Below, piece by piece: positions 1-8,921 of a stretch of DNA of 43,483 nt; the stretch's first letter is position 1, and every line of letters begins with the position of its first letter. The notes under the pieces are model-generated. The model did no database searches, had not been told where the DNA came from, and saw nothing but the letters and a program-made list of their open reading frames with translations. The stretch covers positions 1-43,483 of the forward strand of contig CALXZB010000009.1 in the NCBI GenBank assembly GCA_944393125.1, read 5' to 3'. The stretch is from an uncultured Clostridia bacterium. Its GTDB lineage: Bacteria > Bacillota > Clostridia > TANB77 > CAG-508. The position numbers and the translations under genes are program-made.

Positions 1-311
1 AAGCGGTTATAGAAACCTCAAAAACAGCAAAAGAAAAATTTAGAAATGTAGTTGAACTTACAATGGAAATGGATAAAGTTATAATGGATTTACCAGTAAA
101 ACCAGAAAATGCAAAGAAAGTATTAGATGTATTGTATGATGAACCAATTGTTTCAAGAAAGAAAATAATTGAAAAAACAGGAATAAAATTTACAACACTA
201 GTAGGAGTAATAAATGCATTTCAAGAAAAACAAATATTGATAGAAACAACTGGATATAGTAGAAATCAAGTTTTTGCATTTCAAAAATATATAGATTTAT
301 TTTTGAAATAG
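1..311 (+). CDS. Fic family protein, C-terminal fragment (5' end outside window)
   Basis: The reading frame is open from base 3 and ends at TAG 309-311, so only about the last 102 residues are visible. They read as a linker helix (ETSKTAKEKF, NVVELTMEMD) and a winged helix-turn-helix (VSRKKIIEKTGIKFTTLVG, then a wing with ETTGYSRNQVFAF). This layout matches the C-terminal DNA-binding domain that follows the catalytic Fic core in many Fic/DOC AMP-transferase-like proteins of bacteria. The HPFxxGNGR catalytic motif would lie upstream of the window and cannot be checked. An internal ATG at 63 has no ribosome site in front of it, so a separate small gene is unlikely. Confidence 0.7.
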   Translation, partial: AVIETSKTAKEKFRNVVELTMEMDKVIMDLPVKPENAKKVLDVLYDEPIVSRKKIIEKTGIKFTTLVGVINAFQEKQILIETTGYSRNQVFAFQKYIDLFLK

Positions 312-330
312 AAATTTAAAAGATAGAATC

Positions 331-434
331 TATATTACGAAAAAATCGAAAAATTCGTAATATAGATTTTTATATTACGAAAAAATCGAAAAATTCGTAA
401 TATAGATTTTTATATTGCGAAAAAATTAAAAAAT
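331..434. repeat. Tandem 40-bp palindromic repeat downstream of the Fic gene
   Basis: Bases 331-370 and 371-410 are two identical 40-bp units, followed by a decayed partial third (411-434, with tatattgcga in place of tatattacga). Each unit contains the inverted arms tatattacgaa and ttcgtaatata around an A-rich loop and ends in a T-rich run. Each could therefore act as an intrinsic terminator, in tandem, after the Fic gene. The rest of the gap up to 596 holds only a small hairpin near 489-502 and no gene I can support. Confidence 0.7.
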
Positions 435-596
435 CTGTTTCATAAATCCAAATACAAGCAATATTTTTTCAGAGAGATGAAAACGGAAAACTTTGTAAAG
501 TTCTGCGAAATAGATTGAGAATTCGTCTAGAATGTGATATAAAATAGTTAATTAATTTTAAATAAAAGTTTGAAGTTAACAAATGGAGGAGTAAAA

Positions 597-1157
597 ATGA
601 ATTTAAGAGAACAAATAGAAAATTATAAACCATATAATGAACAAGAAGAAAAAGACAAGCAAACAATGTTAAAATATATAGATACATTTGATGATGTGCT
701 TACAAGAAATAATGAATTTGGGCATTTTACAGCATCATCATGGGTAGTAAATAAAGAAAGAACGAAAGTATTAATGATATATCATAATATATATAAATCA
801 TGGGCATGGACAGGAGGACATGCTGATGGAGAATCAGATTTGTTAGGTACAGCTATTCGTGAATTAAAAGAAGAAACAGGAGTAAAAAATGTAAAAGTAC
901 TTAAAGACAAAATATTTTCATTAGAAATAATTTGTGTGAATGGACATATAAAAAGAGGTAAATATGTATCTTCACATGTGCATTTAAATTTAACTTATCT
1001 TTTAGAAGTTGATGAAAATGAGATATTACAAATAAAAGAAGATGAAAATAGTGGTGTGAAATGGGTTAATATTGAAGATATAGAAAAGGTATCAAATGAA
1101 GAATGGATTATAGAAAATGTTTATAAGAAGCTAAACAAAAAATTAAAGAAATTATAG
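597..1157 (+). CDS. Nudix hydrolase
   Basis: This 186-aa protein probably hydrolyses a nucleoside diphosphate linked to another moiety. The full Nudix box is visible: GHADGE, seven residues, then RELKEETGV, which fits GX5EX7REUXEEXGU. Its metal-binding glutamates are intact. The box sits about one third into the chain, after a segment with FTASSWVVN, as in the usual fold. An upstream ATG at 570 is open in frame, but GGAGGAG at 584-590 lies directly before the ATG at 597, so 597 is chosen. It begins a run of four genes (Nudix, DUF84 NTPase, two GNATs) with short gaps and its own ribosome sites. The substrate cannot be read from sequence. Confidence 0.9.
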   Translation: MNLREQIENYKPYNEQEEKDKQTMLKYIDTFDDVLTRNNEFGHFTASSWVVNKERTKVLMIYHNIYKSWAWTGGHADGESDLLGTAIRELKEETGVKNVKVLKDKIFSLEIICVNGHIKRGKYVSSHVHLNLTYLLEVDENEILQIKEDENSGVKWVNIEDIEKVSNEEWIIENVYKKLNKKLKKL

Positions 1158-1227
1158 ATGATCAATCAGAGAATTAGATTAAAATATATAGTTAAATTAA
1201 ACAAAATAAAAAGGAAGATTTAAATAA

Positions 1228-1758
1228 ATGAAAATATTAATAGGAACTAGAAATCCTGGTAAAATCCAAGGAGCAAAAGAAGCTTTTGAAAAATACTTTG
1301 ACAATGTTGAAATAGAAGGAATTTCTGTAGATTCAGAAGTAGGAAACCAACCATTTAACGAAGAAATATTACAAGGTGCTAAAAATAGAGTAAAAAATTT
1401 AAAAAAATATGCAAAAGAAAATCAAATAGAAGCTGATTTCTATATATCAAGTGAAGCTGGAATTACAAATTTATTAGGAGAATGGTTGGATATTAACTGT
1501 GTTATAATAGAAGATTCTAAAGGATTTCAAAGTGTGGGAACAAGTCAAGGATTTCCAATACCTGAAAAATACATAGAAGAAATCAAAGCTACAGAACTTG
1601 GAAAAGTTATGGATAAAATATTTAGTGGAAAAGACCTAGGTAAAGGAAAAGGTGGAATAAGTTATTTAACAAAAAATGCAATTTCAAGAATTGATTTAAC
1701 AAGAAATGCATTTATTATGGCGTTAACACAACATATAAATGGAGACATATGGAAGTAA
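1228..1758 (+). CDS. yjjX: DUF84 / YjjX-type inosine/xanthosine triphosphatase
   Basis: 176 aa, the usual length for the DUF84 (YjjX) family, which removes non-canonical purine triphosphates (ITP, XTP) from the nucleotide pool. The N-terminus MKILIGTRNPGKIQGAKEAF is the family's nucleotide-binding opening (GTxNPxKxxA). Later landmarks are SVDSEVGNQP, SSEAGI, VGTSQGFPIP and GGISYLT. AAAAAGGAAG precedes the ATG at a workable distance. It is the second NTP-sanitising enzyme after the Nudix gene; a third, RdgB, lies at 38.4 kb. The family is confident; the substrate preference is inferred from the family. Confidence 0.88.
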   Translation: MKILIGTRNPGKIQGAKEAFEKYFDNVEIEGISVDSEVGNQPFNEEILQGAKNRVKNLKKYAKENQIEADFYISSEAGITNLLGEWLDINCVIIEDSKGFQSVGTSQGFPIPEKYIEEIKATELGKVMDKIFSGKDLGKGKGGISYLTKNAISRIDLTRNAFIMALTQHINGDIWK

Positions 1759-1798
1759 ATAAAATTACAAAAACTATAAAAGAATAAGGAGAATTATT

Positions 1799-2401
1799 AT
1801 GAATTATTCAGAAATGAAACAAGCGGTAAAACTTCTAGCAAATGAGTGGAACTTGGGCAAAAACGAAAGTGGTGCTTCAAATGATATTTGTGCATGGATA
1901 TACCTATTTACAATTTTAGAAGAAAGTGAAAAGATTATTAGTTATAAAGATGAGAAAAAACTCATTGGATTTTGTGGATATTCTAAGAATAATTCAAAAA
2001 AGCATTTATTAAAAAAGAAATTTTACACAATGATTAAAAACAAATTGTATAAAAGTAAAAATATTAAAGATTTAAGTGCATTAAAACAATATGAAAGTAA
2101 TTATAATTATCTTCCAAAAGAATTAGAAAATTATTTTGATGGAGAAATTACTATATTATTAGTTGATGGAAAGTACAGAGGAAAAGGTATAGGGAAAAAA
2201 CTGATAGTTGAAATATTTGAATTAGCTAAAAAAGATAATGTAAAAAAACTACAAATATTAACAGATGAATCATGTAACTTCAAATTTTATGAAAATTGTG
2301 GATGTAAAAAAGTTTATGAAACTATAGTAAGAAATCAAGAACATAATAAATTAGAAAATATATTAAGTGAAACAGCATTTATATATGAGAAAAAATTATA
2401 G
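1799..2401 (+). CDS. GNAT family N-acetyltransferase
   Basis: 200-aa protein. The acetyl-CoA-binding motif A of the GNAT fold is clear in the C-terminal half: ILLVDGKYRGKGIGKKLIVE (Q/RxxGxG/A type), followed by the typical helix, the strand KKLQILTD, and FYENCGCKKVYE, which is the usual motif B end. The N-terminal 100 residues, with a lysine-rich stretch (SKKHLLKKKFYTMIKNKLYK), are poorly conserved and probably define the acceptor site. AAGGAG at 1786-1791 supports the start. It lies 40 bases after the DUF84 gene and 11 before the next GNAT, so the three are probably co-transcribed. The acceptor is unknown. Confidence 0.85.
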   Translation: MNYSEMKQAVKLLANEWNLGKNESGASNDICAWIYLFTILEESEKIISYKDEKKLIGFCGYSKNNSKKHLLKKKFYTMIKNKLYKSKNIKDLSALKQYESNYNYLPKELENYFDGEITILLVDGKYRGKGIGKKLIVEIFELAKKDNVKKLQILTDESCNFKFYENCGCKKVYETIVRNQEHNKLENILSETAFIYEKKL

Positions 2402-2412
2402 GAGTGATATAA

Positions 2413-2973
2413 ATGAAATATTTTAAAAAATTAGTAGGAGATAGAATATATTTATCTCCAAGAAATAGTGAAGATGTAGAAAAATTTACAGAATGGCTAA
2501 ACGACTTTGAAATTACAGATTATATAGGAAGAAGTGATATTGTCACAACACTATCAGGAGAAAGAAAATACCTAGAGGGAAATTGCTCTCCAGAAGCTAC
2601 TTTTGTAATAGTAACATTAGAAGATAATAAAATGATAGGTACAGTTTCATTAGAAAAAATAAGCAATTCACACAGAACTGCAACACTAGGAATATTTATA
2701 GGAGACAAAGAATACTTAAATAAAGGATATGGAACTGAAGCAATTAAATTAATATTAGATTATGGATTCAATTATATGAATTTACATCATATAGAATTAC
2801 AAGTAATGGAATTTAATACAAGAGCACTAAAATGTTATAAAAAATGTGGTTTCAAAGAAGTTGGAACAATTAGAGAAAACAGATTTATAAATGGAAAATA
2901 TTATAACACAATATGTATGGATATTTTAAAACAAGAATTTAAAGAAAATTATATTAAAAATAAAAACATATAA
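2413..2973 (+). CDS. RimJ/RimL-type GNAT N-acetyltransferase
   Basis: 186 aa. It opens with GDRIYLSPRNSEDVEKFTEW and carries the IGTVSLEKI strand, LGIFIGDKEYLNKGYGTEA (acetyl-CoA loop) and LQVMEFNTRALKCYKKCGF, the standard order of the RimJ/RimL (Acetyltransf_3) group. That group acetylates protein N-termini, spermidine, antibiotics or small metabolites. The ATG follows TAGGAGTGATATAA, which overlaps the stop region of the preceding gene, so the two GNATs form an operon. Nothing indicates a specific substrate. Confidence 0.87.
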   Translation: MKYFKKLVGDRIYLSPRNSEDVEKFTEWLNDFEITDYIGRSDIVTTLSGERKYLEGNCSPEATFVIVTLEDNKMIGTVSLEKISNSHRTATLGIFIGDKEYLNKGYGTEAIKLILDYGFNYMNLHHIELQVMEFNTRALKCYKKCGFKEVGTIRENRFINGKYYNTICMDILKQEFKENYIKNKNI

Positions 2974-2974
2974 A

Positions 2975-3067
2975 AATAGTCAACATAATGAAAATAAAGA
3001 CGGAATAAAAACTATCACTTTAGCAGATATATGGCAACAAGAGATAAAAAAAGAAAAGCAAAAATAA
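2975..3067 (+). pseudogene. Possible C-terminal remnant of a lost gene
   Basis: After the GNAT stop, frame 2 stays open to TAA 3065-3067 and encodes an amphipathic, protein-like tail (KDGIKTITLADIWQQ, then EIKKEKQK) with no start codon or ribosome site of its own. It could be the 3' scar of a deleted gene or a random open stretch. I do not recognise it. Confidence 0.2.
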
Positions 3068-3076
3068 TACAATTAT

Positions 3077-3114
3077 AAAAAAGCTAAACTAAAACATAGT
3101 TTTAGCTTTTTTCT
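3077..3114 (+). terminator. Intrinsic terminator after the GNAT operon
   Basis: The arms AAAAAGCTAAACTA and TAGTTTTAGCTTTTT pair with a single bulge and run into TTTTTTC. This ends the Nudix-DUF84-GNAT-GNAT unit. Confidence 0.8.
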
Positions 3115-3123
3115 TTACATAAT

Positions 3124-3152
3124 TAGACAATAAGAAAAAAATATGGTATAAT
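3124..3152 (+). promoter_or_regulatory. Sigma-A-like promoter for the 3194/3996 gene pair
   Basis: TAGACA (3124-3129), 17-base spacer, perfect TATAAT (3147-3152). It sits 42 bases upstream of the start at 3194, directly after the preceding terminator. Confidence 0.65.
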
Positions 3153-3193
3153 AGATAAGTATTTATATTTGATTATGGAGGAAAAAAGAAGAA

Positions 3194-3979
3194 TTGAAAT
3201 ATAATATAAATGAAGATAATATAATCAAGTTATTAACAAACATACAAAATCAAATAAAAAAGAAAAAAGAAATAATAGAACAATTACAAAAAATCGATAA
3301 TAAATATTGTAAAATCAAGATAGATTTTGAACAATTATATGACATATTAAGCAAGTTTAAAAACGAAAAAATAGAAATATCAAAATCACAAAAATTACTT
3401 ATAACATACAATGGAGATCCTTACATAACATTAAATTTAAGTATTATAGCAATAATTACTCAAAGTATAGTTATACTAGACTACAATGAAAACATGATAG
3501 GGATTAACTCAATAATAATAGATATTATAAATGATTGCTTAAATAATTATGAAACAGATAAACTAATATATTCTTATAACAAAACAGAACAAATTAAAAA
3601 TATAGATAAGATAATATGTATAGATGATATAAACAAATATAATTTATACAGAAAAGAAAAAAATGAAATAGTAAAATTTTATAGTTTAAACTATATAGAT
3701 TTTTATTGTGACAATGATGAATTTGAAGAAATTAAACAATTAATTTATAAATTTTGTGAAAACAATGAAATACCAATAGAGATATACTCAGAGTTAAATA
3801 TAAAAGAAGCCACTCCAATGATTAAAAACGGATTAGGAAATACAGTAGTAATATTAACAAATAATGAAAAAACAAAAAAATATTTTGAAAAAAATATTAA
3901 TAACAAAGAGTTATACATAAATAAAAATCCGTTTAATAAGAGCAAAAGAATAATAAATAAAGATATTATATTAATATAA
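3194..3979 (+). CDS. Uncharacterised protein, weakly aldehyde-dehydrogenase-like
   Basis: 261 aa, very rich in Asn, Ile and Lys; not firmly recognised. It starts at TTG 3194 behind GGAGG (3177-3181). The N-terminus (1-60) is a helical, probably coiled segment. The middle has GDPYITLNLSIIAIITQ and a hydrophobic strand SIVILDYNENM. The C-terminal part has GNTVVILTNNEKTKKYF and ELYINKNPF. These stretches remind me of the cofactor domain and the G-H-x-x-A-I-V-T / VYVNAS end of glutamate-5-semialdehyde dehydrogenase, but no catalytic cysteine motif is apparent. A degenerate, non-catalytic ALDH fold is therefore only a guess. The next gene starts 16 bases downstream, so the two are probably co-expressed. 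Confidence 0.5.
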   Translation: MKYNINEDNIIKLLTNIQNQIKKKKEIIEQLQKIDNKYCKIKIDFEQLYDILSKFKNEKIEISKSQKLLITYNGDPYITLNLSIIAIITQSIVILDYNENMIGINSIIIDIINDCLNNYETDKLIYSYNKTEQIKNIDKIICIDDINKYNLYRKEKNEIVKFYSLNYIDFYCDNDEFEEIKQLIYKFCENNEIPIEIYSELNIKEATPMIKNGLGNTVVILTNNEKTKKYFEKNINNKELYINKNPFNKSKRIINKDIILI

Positions 3980-3995
3980 AAGGGGATTTTCATAA

Positions 3996-6395
3996 ATGAA
4001 AGATTTAGAAAAAATGCATGTTGCTGATATTATAGCATTAACAAATCTTTATCTAACACCAAGAACATTACTAGAAATATGGAAAGAAGACGAAGAACTT
4101 GAAGGAATACCACAAAAAAAATCAGCAAAAAAGATGTTATTAGAAAATTTAGAGTATGTAAGTGAATTAGTTGAAGATGAGGTTTACTTATATCAATTTC
4201 TTGTAAAGCATGATCAAGAAATTGACAGATTTAAGCTATTAATGGCATTACTAATTAACTATAAAGAAAGATTGAGTATGTCAGGAGGAGTCAAAATACC
4301 TCAAGAAGAATTAGAAATGATTCGAAGTGGGATAGCAGAAGTAAAAAAGTTATTAAAAGGAATAAATAGGACGGTTGTACACTATAATGTTAGTAGCGAT
4401 GGTAATCAAATTACACATTTAACAATAATAAATACAAAAGAAGAACTACAAGGTAAAAGTAGAAAGGAAAGAAATAACAATGCCCAAAGATTAGAAAATT
4501 TAGAAAAAGACATAGACTTTATAGATATAATGCAAAGTATTTTTACAGCAGATATAGAATATTCAATTGCATTTGACCCATCAATAGGTTCTGATATAAG
4601 GTACATGATTGAATACAATACTGTAATGAGAGAATATAAAGGAAAATTAAATGAAGTAGATACTACTTTGCCAGTATCTACCTTAGCCTCAAAAATTGAT
4701 AGAATAAAATTTCTTGAAGAAATGGCTAGAGCATTAGAACTTCACATAGAAGAAATAAATTTTGATAAATTATTACTATGTTCAGCATATAGATTTGTAG
4801 AAGGAATTGAACAAGGGTATATAAGAAAAGATGCAATAGAAGAAGTAAGACAAAGATTAATAATAATGAAAAAACACATGGAAAAAAATCCTAAACTAAC
4901 AGTGTATCCTGATATACCATACACATCAAAAGACTTAGAAAGTGATTTAGCAAGATTTATATGCAAAGAAAAAAATACAACATATTTATCTAAAGAAGAA
5001 GCTCAACAATTAATAGAAGAATTACTAGAAGGAAAAATCACATTAACAAGTCTTGGAAAACAAGTAGTAAAAGCACTTCAAATAGATAGTACGACATTGT
5101 CTAAGATATTACAGAAAAATCCTAATAATTATATTTATTTTTTATTACAAGAGAAAAATCCATATAGCAAATCTATTATTTTAAAAGACATTATAAATGC
5201 TAAAATATGTTCATCAGATTTATTAAAATTATTATGTGAGAAAGCAGATTTAACTCCAGAAGAAATAAGTGATTTGTTTGCTAAAGAAATAATAAATGTT
5301 AGTGATTTAAAAGCAGTAAGAGAAAATACTGGTGTAATAATAACAGATAATAGTTTGTTTGAAAAATATAGACAATACAAAGAAAATCCAAATAAAGAAG
5401 AAAACAGAATTAAATTTGAAAGATATGTATTAGCATATAGAAATACAGAAATATTAGGAAAAGCACCAGAAGAAGCACAAAATAAAGCAGAAGAATTCAT
5501 GGATAAAGTAGGAGAAGAAATAGAACTTTCTGATTTAGTCACTCTTTATGGTTATCACATATTACCATTAAAAGTAGTAGTAGACTGGGGAGGAGAAGAA
5601 ATAATAGAACAATTGCTACAAAGCGGAAATTTAAAACCAGCAGATGCAAGATACCTAAGAGACGAAGGATTATTAAATGAGGAAGTCTTAGAAAGACTGT
5701 TCCAAAAATGTAGAAACATGGCATATAGTGACCAAGTATCTTTAGTATCAGCAGTTTTTGATGGACAAACTCCAGAAGAACATCAAATAAGAGAAAGGCT
5801 TGCACAATATTATAATATAGAAAAAGGTATAAATAATTTTGGAAAGAAAGTTGAGCCTTCAAGTAAAAAAGGCTTAAATAAAGTACAAGATGAAGAACCA
5901 AAAAGAAAAATAAAAATGAGAGATCCTGGAGCAAAATATAATTTTTTAGCTTCAGTAGACAAAGATGTAACAACAGATTCTGGAATAGTAGACGGACATA
6001 TTATTTTTCACTATCCTAATATAGATGATGGAATTGTTCTAATTGAAAAATTACATAAAATAACAACTAACAAAAAGAATGGTATGATTGAAATAAAACC
6101 AGACAATGAATCTGCAACATATATAATGTCAGAAGAAGAATTTATAAATATGAGATCTCAGTTAATACAGGATGGAAAAATAGACAGAACACAGTTAACT
6201 CAAAAGTGGTGGGTAACAAGAGATCCAGAACATTGGATTCCTCATAATGGTACAGCATATTGGGAAAAAGCAATAATGCAAAGATTTAATGTATGTGAAG
6301 AAAATCCAAGATATTCTATAGAAGATATTAACAGAATTCAAGAACTAAAGTCAAGATCTATAGAATCAAAGAAAAATGATGAAAGAGATATTTAA
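3996..6395 (+). CDS. Large uncharacterised soluble protein (799 aa)
   Basis: I do not recognise this protein. It starts at ATG behind AAGGGGA. There is no signal peptide or membrane segment. Residues 1-600 look almost entirely alpha-helical and acidic, with short helical units around 330-480 (DSTTLSKILQKN, CSSDLLKLLCEKADLTPEEI, INVSDLKAV) that suggest a helical-repeat scaffold. A basic, low-complexity linker follows near 610-645 (EPSSKKGLNK, EEPKRKIKMRDPG). A separate, possibly beta-rich C-terminal domain (about 645-775) contains FLASVDKD, GHIIFHYPN, WWVTRDPEHWIPHNGTAYWE and CEENPRY. It shares a promoter with the preceding gene and is followed by a strong terminator, so the pair is a self-contained two-gene unit. 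Confidence 0.6.
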   Translation: MKDLEKMHVADIIALTNLYLTPRTLLEIWKEDEELEGIPQKKSAKKMLLENLEYVSELVEDEVYLYQFLVKHDQEIDRFKLLMALLINYKERLSMSGGVKIPQEELEMIRSGIAEVKKLLKGINRTVVHYNVSSDGNQITHLTIINTKEELQGKSRKERNNNAQRLENLEKDIDFIDIMQSIFTADIEYSIAFDPSIGSDIRYMIEYNTVMREYKGKLNEVDTTLPVSTLASKIDRIKFLEEMARALELHIEEINFDKLLLCSAYRFVEGIEQGYIRKDAIEEVRQRLIIMKKHMEKNPKLTVYPDIPYTSKDLESDLARFICKEKNTTYLSKEEAQQLIEELLEGKITLTSLGKQVVKALQIDSTTLSKILQKNPNNYIYFLLQEKNPYSKSIILKDIINAKICSSDLLKLLCEKADLTPEEISDLFAKEIINVSDLKAVRENTGVIITDNSLFEKYRQYKENPNKEENRIKFERYVLAYRNTEILGKAPEEAQNKAEEFMDKVGEEIELSDLVTLYGYHILPLKVVVDWGGEEIIEQLLQSGNLKPADARYLRDEGLLNEEVLERLFQKCRNMAYSDQVSLVSAVFDGQTPEEHQIRERLAQYYNIEKGINNFGKKVEPSSKKGLNKVQDEEPKRKIKMRDPGAKYNFLASVDKDVTTDSGIVDGHIIFHYPNIDDGIVLIEKLHKITTNKKNGMIEIKPDNESATYIMSEEEFINMRSQLIQDGKIDRTQLTQKWWVTRDPEHWIPHNGTAYWEKAIMQRFNVCEENPRYSIEDINRIQELKSRSIESKKNDERDI

Positions 6396-6400
6396 AACCA

Positions 6401-6438
6401 AAACAAAACTTGCTTGTATGCAAAGTTTTGTTTTTTTT
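6401..6438 (+). terminator. Intrinsic terminator after the 799-aa protein gene
   Basis: AACAAAACTTGC and GCAAAGTTTTGTT pair around TTGTAT with one bulge, followed by eight T residues. About 100 bases of A+T-rich leader without a clear promoter lead to feoA, apart from a TATAAT near 6497. Confidence 0.85.
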
Positions 6439-6536
6439 GTAGTTATTTAATATGATTACTGCCAAAATTCCCTAGTTTTTTTATTTTTAAATTTATATAA
6501 TACAAAAATAAAAACAAAGAAAAGAGATGATAAAAA

Positions 6537-6788
6537 TTGAGAAAGACAGGAGAAATATGCAAATTATCAGAACTAGAAACTGGACAAGTAGCAACAGTTT
6601 TAAAATTAAATGAAAAAAATAAAAAAGTTAGAAGACATTTATTAGACATGGGAATTATAAAAGGAACACATATAACAGTAAAAAAGATAGCACCAATGGG
6701 AGATCCAATAGATATTAGTTTTAGAGATTATGAACTATGTATTTGCAAAGAAAATTTAAAAAAAATTGAAGTGGAGGTTTTAAATTGA
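6537..6788 (+). CDS. feoA: FeoA domain protein (ferrous iron transport accessory)
   Basis: 83 aa, a single SH3-like FeoA domain: LSELETGQVATV, VRRHLLDMGIIKGTHITV, APMGDPIDISFRDYELCI. These are the canonical FeoA landmarks (LxDMG, PxGDP). FeoA binds the cytoplasmic side of FeoB and tunes Fe(II) uptake. The start is TTG at 6537; the nearby ATG at 6557 is out of frame. The stop TGA (6786-6788) overlaps the TTG start of feoB (6785-6787) in the string TTGA, so the two are translationally coupled. I saw no Fur- or DtxR-type palindrome immediately upstream. Confidence 0.92.
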   Translation: MRKTGEICKLSELETGQVATVLKLNEKNKKVRRHLLDMGIIKGTHITVKKIAPMGDPIDISFRDYELCICKENLKKIEVEVLN

Positions 6789-8896
6789 GAATAGCTTTAG
6801 TAGGAAATCCTAATTGTGGTAAAACAACATTATTTAATATATTAACAGGAATGAATGCTAAGATTGGAAATTGGCCAGGTGTAACAATAGAAAAGAAAAC
6901 AGGAAAAATAATAAATACAGATTATGAAATAATTGATTTACCAGGAATTTACTCATTAAGTCCATATAGTGAAGAAGAAGAACTTTCAAGAAAATTCATA
7001 TTTGGCGAAAATGTAGATGTAATAATAAATATAGTTGATAGTACAATAATTGAAAGAAGTTTGTATTTAACTACCCAATTATTAGAACTAAATTGTAGAA
7101 CAATAGTTGCATTAAATATGACAGATATTTTAGAAAAAAAAGGACTAAAAATAGATGAAAAAAAATTAGAAAAAATTTTACATACAAAAGTAATCAAAAT
7201 TTCTGCATTAAAAGGAACAGGAATAAGCGAATTAATAAATGAAATAGGAAAAAATTCATTTACAGATAAACTATTTATTTATGATAGTATTATAGAATAT
7301 GCAATAAATGAAATTGAAAAATGTTTGCCAACTCATATAAAACATAGTAGATTTGTAGCAGTTAAATTATTAGAAGGAGATGAAAGATTCAAGGAATTAA
7401 ATACTAATAAAATAACTAATGTTGTGAAAGAAATATCAGAAAACTATGAAACAGATTTAGAAGAAACAATTGCAACCCAAAGATATCAATTCATAGAACA
7501 AACAAAAAAAGAAACGGTTCAAATAAAAACAAGAATCAGACAAATATCGGTAACTGATAAATTAGACAAAATATTATTGAACAAATGGCTTGCATTTCCA
7601 ATATTTATAGTAATAATATTTTTTATTTATTATCTATCTATAGGAATAGTTAAAAATATTACATCAGATACAATACATAATGCTATATATGAAATTAAAG
7701 ACTTTATTAAAATAAATTTACAAAACATAGGAGTATCAGAATTGTTAAATAGTTTAATAGTAGATGGAATTATTGTTGGAGTGGGAGCTGTTATTGAATT
7801 TGTGCCACAACTTATAATATTGTTTTTCTGCATATCAATACTTGAAACAACAGGGTACATGTCAAGAATTGCTTTGATTCTGGATAAGATATTTAGAAAA
7901 ATAGGTTTAAGCGGTAAAAGCTTAATTCCTTTTATATTAGGTTCTGGATGTAGTGTGTCAGGAATAGTAGGAACAAAAATAATAGAAAATAATAATCAAA
8001 AAGAAATGACAACAATATTAACACCATTCATACCATGTAGTGCTAAGTTACCAATAATAGCATTGTTTTCAGGGTATTTTTTTCCAAAAAGCTCTGGAAT
8101 AGTATCTGCATCGTTGTATTTTCTTTCAATATTAATAATAATTACAAGTGCAATAATAATGAAAAAATTCATATATACAAATACTAATAATACATATATT
8201 TTTGAACTTCCAGAATATAAAATTCCTAGCATGAAATATGTTATAAAAGATGTTTCAGATAAAGTAAAAGCATTTCTCAAGAGAGCAGGCACTACAATAT
8301 TAATTTGTTCAATAATATTATGGTTTTTATTATCTTTTTCATATAAGCTTGAATATGGAGTTAATATAGAACAGAGTATTTTAGCATCAATAGGAAAAGC
8401 AATATCATGGGTATTTATACCAATACTAGGAACAAACAGTTGGGGAGCTACTGTTTCTGCAATTCAAGGATTAGTAGCAAAAGAACAAGTGATTTCATCA
8501 ATGTCGGTCATTGCAGGAATTTCTGGAGATATAGAAGGAAATCAAATTTTTTCTAATGGAAGTATGTTTGACTTTTTTACTGCTTCATCAGCATATGCAT
8601 TTATGGTATTTAATTTATTTAGTGCACCATGCTTTGGAGCTATATCTGCTATGGAAAAAGAATTAGGAAGCAGTGATAAAATGCTAAAAGCAATAACATT
8701 TCAAACAATTCTAGCTTGGTGTTTAGCGACGGCTATACGTTATATTGGAACACAAATAGAAAGAGGAAATTTTAATTTTGTAAATTTACCAATTATTATA
8801 ATTATTATTTGTATAGTTATATTTAGTATTTATAAGAAAAAATGTAGTTCTTGTAGATACTGTAACTTGTGTAATAAACAAAAAATTAAAACATAA
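6785..8896 (+). CDS. feoB: Ferrous iron transporter FeoB
   Basis: 703 aa. The N-terminal GTPase domain has G1 GNPNCGKTT, switch region GNWPGVT, G3 DLPG, G4 NMTD and G5 SALKGTG. A helical GDI-like spacer (about 170-250) follows, then the polytopic membrane part with two gate motifs. These are ILGSGCSVSGIVGTK with IPCSAKLPIIAL, and a second around VSAIQGLVAKEQ. The C-terminus ends in a cytoplasmic cysteine-rich tail (CSSCRYCNLC), as in many clostridial FeoB proteins. FeoB imports Fe(II) across the cytoplasmic membrane. The start TTG overlaps the feoA stop; GTGGAGG (6772-6778) is its ribosome site. Iron supply fits the downstream Fe-S assembly operon and the iron-requiring AdhE and desulfoferrodoxin. 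Confidence 0.95.
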   Translation: MRIALVGNPNCGKTTLFNILTGMNAKIGNWPGVTIEKKTGKIINTDYEIIDLPGIYSLSPYSEEEELSRKFIFGENVDVIINIVDSTIIERSLYLTTQLLELNCRTIVALNMTDILEKKGLKIDEKKLEKILHTKVIKISALKGTGISELINEIGKNSFTDKLFIYDSIIEYAINEIEKCLPTHIKHSRFVAVKLLEGDERFKELNTNKITNVVKEISENYETDLEETIATQRYQFIEQTKKETVQIKTRIRQISVTDKLDKILLNKWLAFPIFIVIIFFIYYLSIGIVKNITSDTIHNAIYEIKDFIKINLQNIGVSELLNSLIVDGIIVGVGAVIEFVPQLIILFFCISILETTGYMSRIALILDKIFRKIGLSGKSLIPFILGSGCSVSGIVGTKIIENNNQKEMTTILTPFIPCSAKLPIIALFSGYFFPKSSGIVSASLYFLSILIIITSAIIMKKFIYTNTNNTYIFELPEYKIPSMKYVIKDVSDKVKAFLKRAGTTILICSIILWFLLSFSYKLEYGVNIEQSILASIGKAISWVFIPILGTNSWGATVSAIQGLVAKEQVISSMSVIAGISGDIEGNQIFSNGSMFDFFTASSAYAFMVFNLFSAPCFGAISAMEKELGSSDKMLKAITFQTILAWCLATAIRYIGTQIERGNFNFVNLPIIIIIICIVIFSIYKKKCSSCRYCNLCNKQKIKT

Positions 8897-8921
8897 AAAG
8901 TTAGTTTAGAAGTAATGTTTT

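Noticed and set aside
331..434. Short direct repeats that might start a CRISPR array
   Set aside because: The two units are directly adjacent with no spacers, and no cas genes are present.
5539..5973. 144-codon minus-strand frame inside the 799-aa gene, rich in Leu and Phe
   Set aside because: It has the composition expected from the complement of A-rich, Lys/Glu-rich coding sequence, and no start signals.
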